A stretch of 64,000 nucleotides of DNA from DASRAU01 sp035638075 (lineage in GTDB: Bacteria > Acidobacteriota > Polarisedimenticolia > Gp22-AA2): contig DASRAU010000046.1 of the NCBI GenBank assembly GCA_035638075.1, positions 1-64,000 of the forward strand, written 5' to 3'. The position numbers were made by a program, and so were the translations under genes. The notes under the pieces were generated by a model. The model was not told where the DNA came from. It saw only the letters and a list, made by a program, of their open reading frames with translations, and did no database searches. Position 1 is the stretch's first letter. Every line of letters begins with the position of its first letter. Shown piece after piece: positions 24,908 to 33,649 of the stretch.

Positions 24908-27244
24908 CTACGGGCAGGGGCTCAGGTTCGGCCGGGCCGTTCCGTCCGAACGGGTTCCCAGGCTTCCCTCCACCCCTGCGACGATGGCGGTCATGTAGTA
25001 CTGGTAGCCGTCGCCGACCGGCGGCGCCGAAGGATCCGTGAACGAGTTCGCCGGCACGTGGCTCTGGAAGCAGGAGCCGTAGTTCGTGAGGCTCTTCCCC
25101 GACAGCAGGCCGCGGTAGACGTTGTAGGACGTCGCGCCGGGCACCCCGACGAAGCTGAACAGGTTCGTCTGGGTCATGTAGAACGACGGCGCCTGCACGG
25201 TCAGCTGGTGGACGAGGTTGGCCGCCTGCAGCGCCCCCACCTTCCCGTAGCCCCAGTCGTTGTTGGCCGGCGTCGTGACGAAGTTGTCCACGCGCGCGGT
25301 GGCGATGAGGATCTGCTTCGCCTGGGCGGCGTCGAGCGTCGGGTTGATCGACAGGAGCTGCGCGTAAATGCCCGCGATGTGCGGCGCCGAGAACGAGGTC
25401 CCCGGCAGGATCCAGTGCACCAGGTCCGGCATCTGCAACGGCCGATCGCCGGCCGCGAGCGGGGTCGCGTCGATCGACAGCGTGGAGGAGACGCCGAAGC
25501 CGGGGGCGGTGATCTCCGGCTTCAGCCGCCCGTCACGGGTCGGACCGGGGCTCGAGAACGAAGCGAGCGTGCCGTTCGCCGGCGCCGGGTTCCAGGAGTA
25601 GTTCATGCCGTCGGCCGCCGTCCAGCTCGGCTTCGTGGTGTAAGCGCCGACCGTCGTGGTCTGCACCGACGAGCCGGGGATCGACAGCAGGTTGGTCGGA
25701 TCGGAGGAGGCGAGCGTCCACAGCGCCTCGGCCGCGGCCGAGCCGAAGCCGTTGTACCAGATCCAGCCGTCGTAACGGCCGCCGGCGGTGATGTTCGTCC
25801 CCGTGACCTGGAAGTTCCAGGTGCCGTCGCAGGGCGGCCTCGCTTCCACCTGGTCGTCGATCTCCGCGTCGAAGAAACGGGTGCCGTTCGGCAGCGGCGA
25901 GGCGCTGTCGTCGATGATCATCGTGCCGCTGGCATTGTTGAGCGAGGTCGTGCTGACGGAGCCGCCACCGGTTGTATTGGAGATCGACAGAACGGTGGTG
26001 CCGCAGTGGGTCGTCGCTGGATCGTTGATCTTCACCGTCAGGGTGTCGCCGTTGCTGTACCAGATGGTCCAGGCCACCGTGTCGTTGAACGGCCCCAGGA
26101 GCTTGGTATAGCTGGGGATGACCAGCTGGTGCGTGATGGTCTGTCCCGTGGTCACGGTGCCGGAGAAGTGGATGCGGTGGCCGCGCTCGTTGCCCGCCGA
26201 CTTCGCCGTCAGCTTGCCCGCCTTGCCCGGCCCCGTGAGCGTGTCGATGGTGATCTCGTCGAGGTCGGAGCCGTCGTGCGCGCCGTACTGCGACCCGAAG
26301 GACATGTTGATCGAGTACGGCTTGCCCAGCTCGGCCGCCTTCGCGTCGATGAAGTCGAGGGCATCGGAAATGGCGAAGCAGGTGGGGCAGTCGCCATCGC
26401 CCGGCTCGGGGAAGATCTTCACGAAGACGATGTCCGCCTGCGGCGCCATGCCGACGTAGACGCCGGACGGCTTGCCGTTCCCGGTGCCGCGGCCGTTGCC
26501 CGCGCCGACACCGACGGTGTGCGTCCCGTGCCCGTCGGCGTCGGGGGCGGTGATGGTCGGCCCGCCGAGAAGCGCCGCGTTGATCTGTGCCTCGGTGTAC
26601 AGGCACCCGAAGTCGAACGGCGGCGGCGGGGGAGTGCCGATGCAGGAGTCGTCCTGGTTCCACAGGTACTTGATGCGGGTGGTGCCGTCGGCATTGCGGA
26701 GATCCTGGTGCGACCAGTTGATGCCGCTGTCGATGCCGCCGTAGATGACCCCCTGGCCATTGGCGCCGTAGGTGGTGGCCATCCCGGTCGAGCCGGTCTC
26801 GTTGCGGCTGATGTCGAGCTCGAGCTTCGGGATGCGCACCGCCTGCATCCGCTCGACCCCTTCGATCCCCGCGACCTCGTCGATGCGGTCGAACGGCACG
26901 ATCGCCGAGGCGAAGCCGGCCATCTGCCCGTAGGTCTTGATTCCCTTCGCTTCGAGGGCCTGGCGGGCGGCGTCGTCGAGCTGCATGCGGATGCGGACGA
27001 CCGGCTTGCCGTTCTTCTTGTCTTTACCGGACGCCACGACCTTCTCGTAGAAGGCCATCTCGTCGTTGTCGATGGCATCGGGCCGGCCGTGATCCTGCAT
27101 GGCCTTTTCCGAGGCCTTCGTCATGCGGCGCAGCATCGAGTCGACATGGGCCTTCTTCGGCTCGGTGCGCGAAAGGCCGGGGGTCAGCAGGGTCAATCCG
27201 ATCAGGGCGATCAGGGTGCGGGTCGCTTTCCGATCCAGGGGCAT
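24908..27244 (-). CDS. Secreted subtilisin-like serine protease (S8)
   Basis: The 778-residue precursor starts at ATG 27244, with GAGG six bases upstream; ATG 27256 in the same frame is an alternative. A signal peptide (to about residue 26) and an I9-like propeptide (to about residue 140) precede the catalytic domain. The triad is Asp172 (GGIDSGIN), His239 (DGHGTHTVG) and Ser617 (PGTSFSAPHIAG), with Asn351 (SAGNERG) in the oxyanion hole. About 180 residues of beta-rich sequence are inserted between Asn351 and the Ser region. The last ~110 residues look like a fibronectin-type sandwich. Extracellular protein digestion is likely. Confidence 0.92.
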   Translation of the reverse strand: MPLDRKATRTLIALIGLTLLTPGLSRTEPKKAHVDSMLRRMTKASEKAMQDHGRPDAIDNDEMAFYEKVVASGKDKKNGKPVVRIRMQLDDAARQALEAKGIKTYGQMAGFASAIVPFDRIDEVAGIEGVERMQAVRIPKLELDISRNETGSTGMATTYGANGQGVIYGGIDSGINWSHQDLRNADGTTRIKYLWNQDDSCIGTPPPPPFDFGCLYTEAQINAALLGGPTITAPDADGHGTHTVGVGAGNGRGTGNGKPSGVYVGMAPQADIVFVKIFPEPGDGDCPTCFAISDALDFIDAKAAELGKPYSINMSFGSQYGAHDGSDLDEITIDTLTGPGKAGKLTAKSAGNERGHRIHFSGTVTTGQTITHQLVIPSYTKLLGPFNDTVAWTIWYSNGDTLTVKINDPATTHCGTTVLSISNTTGGGSVSTTSLNNASGTMIIDDSASPLPNGTRFFDAEIDDQVEARPPCDGTWNFQVTGTNITAGGRYDGWIWYNGFGSAAAEALWTLASSDPTNLLSIPGSSVQTTTVGAYTTKPSWTAADGMNYSWNPAPANGTLASFSSPGPTRDGRLKPEITAPGFGVSSTLSIDATPLAAGDRPLQMPDLVHWILPGTSFSAPHIAGIYAQLLSINPTLDAAQAKQILIATARVDNFVTTPANNDWGYGKVGALQAANLVHQLTVQAPSFYMTQTNLFSFVGVPGATSYNVYRGLLSGKSLTNYGSCFQSHVPANSFTDPSAPPVGDGYQYYMTAIVAGVEGSLGTRSDGTARPNLSPCP

Positions 27245-27338
27245 CGTCAACCTCATGAACGTCGGCCTCTTCGGGAATCAGCTTGAAAGGGCGCTCCCCC
27301 GGGGCAGGGAGAACCCTTAGGTTTGGCTTGGAACCTAT

Positions 27339-27366
27339 TTAGTACGGCCAATTTCGGCTAAATCAA
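27339..27366 (-). promoter_or_regulatory. Predicted promoter of the subtilase gene
   Basis: On the minus strand TTGATT (27366-27361), a 16-base spacer and TACTAA (27344-27339) form a fair -35/-10 pair. It overlaps the stop codon of the upstream lyase gene. The spacer contains a 14-base motif also found upstream of accD. This is the most AT-rich spot in the surrounding 10 kb. Confidence 0.4.
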
Positions 27367-28220
27367 GTGCCAAGTACGCGCCCCAGCGACGGAAGGATGA
27401 CACCCCGGGCCCGGGCGAGGGCTTCGGAGTCGACCGGCACGGTCTCCCCCCGGGTCCGCAGGGCCTCGATCACGCGCTCCATAGAGACATTTCCGGTGGC
27501 GCCCGGGGCGTAGGGGCAGCCCCCGATCCCGCCCGTGCTGGCGTCGAAAATCGTCATTCCCCGGGCGAATGAGGCGAGGACATTCTCCACGGCATGTCCA
27601 TAGGTGTCATGGAAATGCATGGCGATGCGCCCGGCCGGGAGAGCGGGCAGCAGCAGGTCGAGCAGCGCGTTCACCTCGTCCGGGACCGCCTTGCCGATGG
27701 TGTCGCCCACCGAGATCTCCTCGACCCCCAGCGCGTCCAGCCTGCGGATGACCTCGGCCGCCTTTTCGGGAGCGATTCTTCCTTCGTACGGGCACCAGAA
27801 GGCGGTCGAGACGTAGCCCCGGACGGGGACCCCGGCCCGGCGGGCCCCGTCGATGACCGGCCGGAAGCGGTCGAACGACTCCTGGATACCGGCGTGGATG
27901 TTGTGCCGGTTGAACGTCTCGCTCGCCGCCGTGAACACCGCGACCTTGTCGGCCCGCGCCTTGAAGGCGCGCTCGAGTCCCCGCTCGTTCGGCACCAGCG
28001 CCGAGTAGACGACCCCGGGCCGCCGCGTGATGGCGGCGAAGACCTCCTCGGCGTCGGCGAGCTGCGGGATGGCGCGCGGCGAGACGAAGGCGCTGACCTC
28101 GATCTCCGGCAGGCCGCTTTCGGAAAGCGCATCGATGAACGCCACCTTCACCGCGGCGGGCACCGGCCGCGCCTCGTTCTGCAGGCCGTCGCGCGGCCCC
28201 ATCTCGACCAGCCGGATCAT
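27363..28220 (-). CDS. mvaB: Hydroxymethylglutaryl-CoA lyase
   Basis: The 285-residue enzyme splits HMG-CoA into acetyl-CoA and acetoacetate, the last step of leucine degradation. Family marks are GPRDGLQNE at the N-terminus, HFHDTYGHA (metal-binding histidines) and GGIGGCPYAPGATGN with catalytic Cys235. It is a normal-length TIM-barrel protein of the DRE-TIM superfamily. Its ATG overlaps the stop of the biotin carrier gene (28217-28220), making it the last gene of the leucine operon. Confidence 0.93.
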   Translation of the reverse strand: MIRLVEMGPRDGLQNEARPVPAAVKVAFIDALSESGLPEIEVSAFVSPRAIPQLADAEEVFAAITRRPGVVYSALVPNERGLERAFKARADKVAVFTAASETFNRHNIHAGIQESFDRFRPVIDGARRAGVPVRGYVSTAFWCPYEGRIAPEKAAEVIRRLDALGVEEISVGDTIGKAVPDEVNALLDLLLPALPAGRIAMHFHDTYGHAVENVLASFARGMTIFDASTGGIGGCPYAPGATGNVSMERVIEALRTRGETVPVDSEALARARGVILPSLGRVLGT

Positions 28221-28570
28221 GGCCGCGTCGCCAGCGTCACGAGGGGCTTGCCGAGATCCACCATCTCCCCTTCGGCGCAGTGGATGGCCTCGACGCGACC
28301 GGCGCGCGGCGCCGTCAGGCGGTACTCCATCTTCATCGCCTGCAGGATGACCAGCACCTCGTCCGCCGCGACGTCGCTCCCCGCGCCGACCGCCACCTTC
28401 ACCACACGCGCCGTCATCGGCGCCCGGATCTCGGACGGCCCCTCGCCGTCGGCGCCCCGGGCAAAAACACCAGGGCGCTCGGGCTCGAAGAACTTCGCCC
28501 CGCCGGGCCAGCCGACCCAGACGCCCTGTGTCGTCCGCACGACGCGGAGCCGCCGGGTCACGCCGCTCAT
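28217..28570 (-). CDS. Biotin carboxyl carrier protein of the acyl-CoA carboxylase
   Basis: The 117-residue protein has a C-terminal biotinyl domain (residues ~48-116) with ILQAMKMEY, Lys80 being the biotinylated residue. In most methylcrotonyl-CoA carboxylases this domain is fused behind biotin carboxylase; here it is a separate gene. Both ends overlap neighbours by ATGA (28567-28570 and 28217-28220). The first ~45 residues are a variable region that may dock to the carboxylase. Confidence 0.88.
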   Translation of the reverse strand: MSGVTRRLRVVRTTQGVWVGWPGGAKFFEPERPGVFARGADGEGPSEIRAPMTARVVKVAVGAGSDVAADEVLVILQAMKMEYRLTAPRAGRVEAIHCAEGEMVDLGKPLVTLATRP

Positions 28571-30039
28571 GGACGCAGCCGGTCGCCGGCGGCGTTCGAT
28601 CGCCACGGGGAGTGACGATCCCCGTCCGCGGGCACGCGACCGTCGGCGTCCTCCGCGGCCGGAGACCCGAGCGCGCTCTCGGCCGCGGCGATCGCCTCGG
28701 GCGGAATCGGCGGCTCCGTCCAGCGGGTCGATTCAATCAGGGTCGTGTGCACGGCGCCCGACCGGAAGGGCGCGCTCTCCAGCACCTGGAGCAGGAACGA
28801 CAGGTTCGTCGCCACGCCGAGGACCGTCGTGTCGCGCAGCGATTCGACGAGCCGCCGGCGGGCGTGCTCGCGGTCCTCGCCCCAGGCGATCACCTTGGCC
28901 AGGAGCGGGTCATACTCGGGGCGCACGTCGCTGCCGGTGCGGATGCCGGCGTCCACCCGCACGCCGGGACGCTCCGGCCACTCGGCGAGCAGCACGCGGC
29001 CGCTCGACGGCAGGAAGCCGCGGTGCGGATCCTCGGCATTGAGACGCGCTTCGATGGCGTGGCCGCGCGGCTCGCGCGGCTGCGGCAGCGGCTGCCCCTG
29101 TGCCAGCGCGATCTGGGCGGCCACGATGTCGAGGCCGAGGAGCCACTCGGTGACCGGGTGCTCGACCTGGAGGCGCGTGTTCACCTCGAGGAAGTAGTGC
29201 GCGCCGTCCGGGCCGACGAGGAACTCGACCGTGCCGGCGCTCCTGTAACCGCAGTGCCGCGCCAGCCGCGCCGCGTCCTCGAGCAATGCCCGCCGCGTCT
29301 TCTCCGGCAGCCCCGGCGCCGGCGCCTCCTCGACGATCTTCTGGTAGCGCCGCTGCAGCGAGCAGTCGCGCTCGCCGAGCGCCATCGCGTCCTTTCCGTC
29401 GCCGAGCACCTGCACCTCGACGTGACGGGCCGGCGCGATGAACCGCTCGACCAGCAGCCGCCCGTCCGCGAAGGCCGCCTCCGCTTCGCGCCGCGCCGCC
29501 GCGAACGCCTCGTCGAGATCGGCGCGCCGCTCGACCTTGCGCATGCCCTTGCCGCCGCCGCCCCCCGCCGCCTTGAGCAGCACAGGGTACCCGGCCACCT
29601 CGGCCGCCTTCGCCGCATCGGCCACCGTGTCGGCCACGCTCGCCCCGGGGATGACCGGAATGCCGCACTCCTCGGCGGCCTTCCGCGACGCCCGCTTGTC
29701 GCCGAGCCGCCGCATCGCCTCGGGCGAGGGACCGACGAACGTGACCCCGGCTTTGGCGCACGCTTCCGCGAATGCCGCGTTCTGCGACAGGAAGCCGTAG
29801 CCGGGATGGATCGCCGTCGCCTGGTGCGCCCGCGCCGCGGCGAGGATCGCCGCGCCGTCGAGATACCCGGCCGCTTCGTCTCCCGCACCGTCGAGCCGCG
29901 CGACCTCGTCGGCGAAGTCGAGGTGCATCGCCGCGGCGTCGACGCCGGTGTGAACGGCGACCGAGCGGATCCCCGCCTCGCGCAGGGTTTTCAGGATGCG
30001 GCACGCGATCTCGCCGCGGTTCGCGACCAGGACCTTCAT
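28567..30039 (-). CDS. Biotin carboxylase subunit (methylcrotonyl-CoA carboxylase alpha type)
   Basis: The 490-residue protein carboxylates biotin using ATP and bicarbonate. The ATP-grasp fold is complete, from KVLVANRGEIACRI, through the glycine-rich loop KAAGGGGGKGMRKV and EVNTRLQVEHPVTE, to the C-terminal biotin-carboxylase domain (about residues 330-440). The final ~45 residues are low-complexity. Operon context (carboxyltransferase, enoyl-CoA hydratase, HMG-CoA lyase) points to 3-methylcrotonyl-CoA as the acyl substrate. It lies 57 bases after the hydratase gene. Confidence 0.9.
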   Translation of the reverse strand: MKVLVANRGEIACRILKTLREAGIRSVAVHTGVDAAAMHLDFADEVARLDGAGDEAAGYLDGAAILAAARAHQATAIHPGYGFLSQNAAFAEACAKAGVTFVGPSPEAMRRLGDKRASRKAAEECGIPVIPGASVADTVADAAKAAEVAGYPVLLKAAGGGGGKGMRKVERRADLDEAFAAARREAEAAFADGRLLVERFIAPARHVEVQVLGDGKDAMALGERDCSLQRRYQKIVEEAPAPGLPEKTRRALLEDAARLARHCGYRSAGTVEFLVGPDGAHYFLEVNTRLQVEHPVTEWLLGLDIVAAQIALAQGQPLPQPREPRGHAIEARLNAEDPHRGFLPSSGRVLLAEWPERPGVRVDAGIRTGSDVRPEYDPLLAKVIAWGEDREHARRRLVESLRDTTVLGVATNLSFLLQVLESAPFRSGAVHTTLIESTRWTEPPIPPEAIAAAESALGSPAAEDADGRVPADGDRHSPWRSNAAGDRLRP

Positions 30040-30096
30040 CAGCGGAGGTCCAATCTTATGTCCGGAGGCGGGACGATGCGAGCCGCCCGGCCGCCG

Positions 30097-30879
30097 TCAG
30101 GCGAGCCAGCGCGGCTTGCGCTTCTCGAGGAACGCGGCGAGCCCCTCCTGACCCTCGGGGGAGACGCGCACGCGCGCAATGGTGCGGATGGTGTACTCGA
30201 TGGCGTCGTCGCGGCCGCGTGACAGCCCCTCGCGGACGATCTCCTTGGCGGTCGCCACCGCCTCCGGGCCGCACTTGAGGAGCTCGCCGACGATTCCGTC
30301 CACCGCGGCGTCGAGCCCCGAGTCGGGGACCACCTCGTGCACCAGGCCCATCTCCTTGGCGCGCGCCGCGTCGAAGCGCTCGCCGGTCAGAAAGTGGCGG
30401 CGCGCCGCGCGGGCGCCGATCTTCGGCAGCACGAAGGTGGAGATGTTCGCCGGCACGATCCCGAGGCGCACCTCGGTGAAGCCGAACGAAGTCCCCTCCG
30501 CCGCCACGACGATGTCGCAGCAGGCGACGAGCCCGGAGCCTCCCCCGAGCGCCGCACCCCGCACCTTGGCGATGACCGGCTTCGGACACTCGTCGATCGC
30601 CCGGAACATCATCGCCATGGCGCGCGCGTCTTCGGCGTTCTCGCGCTCGCTCTTGTCCTTGCTCTTCTTCATCCACTGCACGTCGGCGCCGGCGCAGAAG
30701 ATGGGCCCCTCGCCGGTGAGCACCACCGCCCGCACCTCCGGCCCGAACGACGTGAAGGCACGCCGCAGCTCGTCGATGAGGACCTCGTTGAAGGCGTTGC
30801 GCACGTCGGGACGCGTCAGCGTCACGGTCGCGACCCACTCGCGCACCTCGATTTTGATCGTCGTCATCGGCTGCGTCAT
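30097..30879 (-). CDS. liuC: Enoyl-CoA hydratase, probable methylglutaconyl-CoA hydratase
   Basis: The 260-residue crotonase-fold enzyme has the oxyanion segments FCAGADVQWM and AKVRGAALGGGSGLVACCD. The later EVRLGIVPA provides the position of the catalytic glutamate seen in hydratases. Placed between the two carboxylase subunits of a leucine operon, it most likely hydrates 3-methylglutaconyl-CoA to HMG-CoA. ATG 30879 follows AGGTGA by six bases and lies eight bases after the upstream stop; ATG 30867 is less likely. Confidence 0.88.
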   Translation of the reverse strand: MTQPMTTIKIEVREWVATVTLTRPDVRNAFNEVLIDELRRAFTSFGPEVRAVVLTGEGPIFCAGADVQWMKKSKDKSERENAEDARAMAMMFRAIDECPKPVIAKVRGAALGGGSGLVACCDIVVAAEGTSFGFTEVRLGIVPANISTFVLPKIGARAARRHFLTGERFDAARAKEMGLVHEVVPDSGLDAAVDGIVGELLKCGPEAVATAKEIVREGLSRGRDDAIEYTIRTIARVRVSPEGQEGLAAFLEKRKPRWLA

Positions 30880-30887
30880 GTCGTCAC

Positions 30888-32495
30888 CTACATCCGGAAG
30901 ACCGGCAGCGGGCCGCGCTTCACGGGCGCGTTGAAGCAGGCCGAAAGCGCCAGCGCCAGGATGCGCCGCGTCCCGGCCGGGTCGATGACTCCATCGTCCC
31001 ACAGGCGAGCCGAGCCGTAGTAGGGATCCCCCTCGACCTCGTACTTTTCCCGAACCGGAGAGGCGATCGCCTCGGCCTCGGCGTCACCGAGCTTCTTCTT
31101 CTCGCGCTCGAGCTGCTCGCGCTTCACCTGCACCAGCACGCTCGCCGCCTGCTCCGCCCCCATCACCGAGACCTTGGCGTTCGGCCAGGTGAACAGGAAG
31201 CGCGGCCGGAAGCCGCGGCCGCACATGGCGTAGTTCCCGGCGCCGTGCGACGCGCCGATGATCACGGTAAGGCGCGGCACGCGCGCGGTCGCCACCGCCT
31301 GCACCATCTTGGCGCCGTCGCGCGTGATGCCTCCCTGCTCGTAGCGTTTCCCCACCATGAACCCGGTGATGTTCTGCAGGAAGAGAAGAGGCGTGCGCCG
31401 CTTGTGGCAGAGGTTGACGAAGTGCGCCCCCTTCTGCGCGCTCTCGCCGAACAGCACCCCGTTGTTCGCGACGATGCCGACCGGATAGCCCCACAGCCGC
31501 GCGAACCCGGTGCAAAGCGTCGCGCCGTAGTTCGCCTTGAACTCGTGCAGCCGGCTGCCGTCCACGAGACGCGCGATCACCTCGCGCACGTCGTACGGGT
31601 GTTTCGTGTCGCGCGGCAAAACCCCGTAGAGCTCCTCGGCGGGATAGAGCGGCTCCTCGGGCGCCGCGAGGTCCAGCCGGACGCGCTTCACCGTGTTGAG
31701 GTTGCCGACCACGTCGCGCGCGAGGCGCAGCGCGTGCTCCTCGTCGTCGGCGAGGTGATCGGTGACGCCGGAGACGCGCGAGTGCATCTCGCCGCCGCCG
31801 AGCTCTTCGGCCGTGACCTCTTCGCCGGTCGCCGCCTTCACCAGCGGCGGCCCGGCGAGATAGATGGTGCCCTGCCCCTTGACGATGATGTTCTCGTCCG
31901 ACATCGCCGGCACGTAGGCGCCGCCCGCCGTGCACATGCCGAGGACGACCGCGATCTGCCCGATGCCGCGCGCCGACATCCGCGCCTGGTTGTAGAAGAT
32001 GCTGCCGAAGTGGCCGTCGTCGGGGAACACCTGCGACTGCAGCGGGAGGAACACGCCGCCCGAGTCGACGAGATAGACGCACGGCAGCCGGTTGTCGAGC
32101 GCGATCTCCTGCGCCCGGACGTGCTTGCGGATGGTCTCGGGGAAGTAGGTGCCGCCCTTGACGGTCGGGTCGTTGGCGACCACGACGCACTCGCGCCCCA
32201 TGATGCGGCCGATGCCCGTGACGATCCCGGCCCCCGGCGCGTTGCCGTCGTGCAGCCCCCACGCCGCCAGCGACGACAGCTCGAGGAAGGGTGTGTTGTC
32301 GTCGAGGAGGCGCTGGACCCGCTCGCGCACCGGCAGCTTGCCGCGCTTTTTCTGCGTCGCCGCCGCCTGCGCCGACCCGCCCTGTCGGACCTTGTCGTGC
32401 CGCCCGCGCAACTCCTCGGCGAGCCGCCCATGGTGCTTCGCGTTCTCCTGGAACGTCGAGGATTTCGGATCGAGCCGGCTTTTGATGACGTCCAT
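30888..32495 (-). CDS. liuB: Methylcrotonyl-CoA carboxylase carboxyltransferase (beta) subunit
   Basis: The 535-residue protein has both halves of the carboxyltransferase fold. The N-terminal half includes DPTVKGGTYFP, CVYLVDSGGVFLPLQ and GMCTAGGAYVPAMSDE. The C-terminal half includes NITGFMVGKRYEQGGI and IGASHGAGNYAMCGR. These are typical of the methylcrotonyl-CoA rather than propionyl-CoA branch. It transfers carboxyl from biotin to 3-methylcrotonyl-CoA. It opens the operon that continues with hydratase, biotin carboxylase, carrier and lyase. No isovaleryl-CoA dehydrogenase or regulator is attached. Confidence 0.92.
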   Translation of the reverse strand: MDVIKSRLDPKSSTFQENAKHHGRLAEELRGRHDKVRQGGSAQAAATQKKRGKLPVRERVQRLLDDNTPFLELSSLAAWGLHDGNAPGAGIVTGIGRIMGRECVVVANDPTVKGGTYFPETIRKHVRAQEIALDNRLPCVYLVDSGGVFLPLQSQVFPDDGHFGSIFYNQARMSARGIGQIAVVLGMCTAGGAYVPAMSDENIIVKGQGTIYLAGPPLVKAATGEEVTAEELGGGEMHSRVSGVTDHLADDEEHALRLARDVVGNLNTVKRVRLDLAAPEEPLYPAEELYGVLPRDTKHPYDVREVIARLVDGSRLHEFKANYGATLCTGFARLWGYPVGIVANNGVLFGESAQKGAHFVNLCHKRRTPLLFLQNITGFMVGKRYEQGGITRDGAKMVQAVATARVPRLTVIIGASHGAGNYAMCGRGFRPRFLFTWPNAKVSVMGAEQAASVLVQVKREQLEREKKKLGDAEAEAIASPVREKYEVEGDPYYGSARLWDDGVIDPAGTRRILALALSACFNAPVKRGPLPVFRM

Positions 32496-32583
32496 CGCGG
32501 GCGGAGCCTAGCCGTCCCCCCCCGGTGAGGTCAACGCCCCGGAACACCGCACCCGCGAAGCATCGTGCGCAGGAGGCGAGGCC

Positions 32584-33120
32584 TCAGCGTGACTGGGCGA
32601 GCCGGTCCTGGGCCAGCAGCAGCGCGCAGATGCTCTTCGAATCGACGAGGCGCCCGTCGCGGATCATGGCGATGGCCTCGGTGAAGGGCACGCGCTCGAC
32701 CGTGAGGACCTCGTCGTGGTCGAGGTTCTGCTTCACCGGGGTCAGGTCGCGGCCGATGTAGAGGTGGATGACCTCGTCGGTGAAGCCGGGAGTCGTATAG
32801 ATGGAAGCCAGGTGCTCGAACCGGGCGGCCCTGTGGCCGACCTCCTCCTGCACCTCGCGCGCGGCGCACGCCTCCGGCGCTTCGCCCTTCTGCAACGTTC
32901 CGGCCGGCACTTCGTAGATGAACCCTTTCGCCGCGTAGCGGAACTGGCGCACGAGCAGGACCTCGTGGTCGGAGACGAAGGGAACGACGGCCGCCGCGCC
33001 CGGGTGCCGCACCATCTCGAGGTCGGTCGTACCGCCGTTCGGCAGCTCGACGCGGTCGCGATCGATCTTCAGCAGCCGTCCTGAGTAGACCCGCTCGGAG
33101 GAGAGACACTTGAAGGACAT
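32584..33120 (-). CDS. Nudix hydrolase, ADP-ribose pyrophosphatase-like
   Basis: The 178-residue protein has a full Nudix box starting GTLQKGEAPEACAAREVQEE, that is Gx5Ex7REUxEExG. The N-terminal segment VRHPGAAAVVPFVSDHEVLL and the downstream Pro-rich YTTPGFTDE match the ADP-ribose pyrophosphatase group. It would hydrolyse ADP-ribose or a related nucleoside diphosphate. It sits 88 bases after the leucine operon start on the same strand, and appears independent. Confidence 0.88.
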   Translation of the reverse strand: MSFKCLSSERVYSGRLLKIDRDRVELPNGGTTDLEMVRHPGAAAVVPFVSDHEVLLVRQFRYAAKGFIYEVPAGTLQKGEAPEACAAREVQEEVGHRAARFEHLASIYTTPGFTDEVIHLYIGRDLTPVKQNLDHDEVLTVERVPFTEAIAMIRDGRLVDSKSICALLLAQDRLAQSR

Positions 33121-33168
33121 GGCGCGCCGACTGTAAGCCGCGCGCGGGGCATGGTCAAGCGGCGTGCG

Positions 33169-33504
33169 TCACTTCTTCGGGCACTCGCCGTCCTTGAACT
33201 TCGAGATCCTGGCGCGCTGACGTTCGCAGTCGTTGGAGTAGGTCTTGCCGTCGCAGCCGCAGACCGGCTTGAACTCCTGGGTGCAGACCTCGGGGGCGCG
33301 CAGGCAGGTGCCACCGGCGTCGGGGCTGCTGCATAGACCGGCGGAAATCTCGCACCACAGACCGTCGTCGCACACCAGGCCCCGGATGGTGCCGCAGCTC
33401 TCGCCGGCCTTGCTCTTCTTGTCCGTCGCAGGAGTGCCGGCCGCGGTGAGCCAGAAGCCGACCAGGAAGAGTCCGAGGACGCAGGGCGGGAACTTGTCCT
33501 TCAT
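33169..33504 (-). CDS. Secreted Kazal-type protease inhibitor-like protein
   Basis: The 111-residue precursor has a signal peptide (to about residue 23), a Cys-rich middle (CGTIRGLVCDDGLWCEISAG) and a C-terminal Kazal domain. The latter has CTQEFKPVCGCDGKTYSNDC and a final C in DGEC, with the invariant VCG-DG-TYSN-C pattern. Kazal domains inhibit serine proteases by a reactive-site loop after the second domain cysteine. In this window it could protect the cell from its own secreted proteases, such as the subtilase, or from those of others. GGAGGTGA stands five bases before ATG 33504. Confidence 0.85.
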   Translation of the reverse strand: MKDKFPPCVLGLFLVGFWLTAAGTPATDKKSKAGESCGTIRGLVCDDGLWCEISAGLCSSPDAGGTCLRAPEVCTQEFKPVCGCDGKTYSNDCERQRARISKFKDGECPKK

Positions 33505-33590
33505 TCTTCACCTCCGGCGGCGAAGCACCGAACCGGCACTCCCAGAGCCGCGTCGGCGCGAGAAAAGCCTGGCACGGCGCCGGCATCGCG

Positions 33591-33617
33591 GAATACTTCC
33601 GCCGCATCGAATACTTC
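33591..33617. repeat. Direct repeat GAATACTTC, period 18
   Basis: GAATACTTC occurs at 33591-33599 and 33609-33617. Each copy is embedded in a GGCGG/CCGCC context, and the second runs into the hairpin at 33614. It lies in the 491-base gap between the Kazal gene and the second ECF sigma gene. An 18-base period could place two protein sites on nearly the same helix face. Confidence 0.45.
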
Positions 33618-33649
33618 GGCGGGACCGCGTCGCCGCGGTCCCGCCGAAG
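33614..33649. other. Perfect 16-bp stem-loop with TCGC loop
   Basis: The left arm CTTCGGCGGGACCGCG (33614-33629) pairs fully with 33634-33649 across a TCGC loop. No T-tract follows on either strand. The remainder of the gap (33505-33995) shows no gene and no convincing promoter. It may be a terminator or insulator between the divergent genes, or an RNA element in the Kazal leader about 110 bases upstream of its start. Confidence 0.6.
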
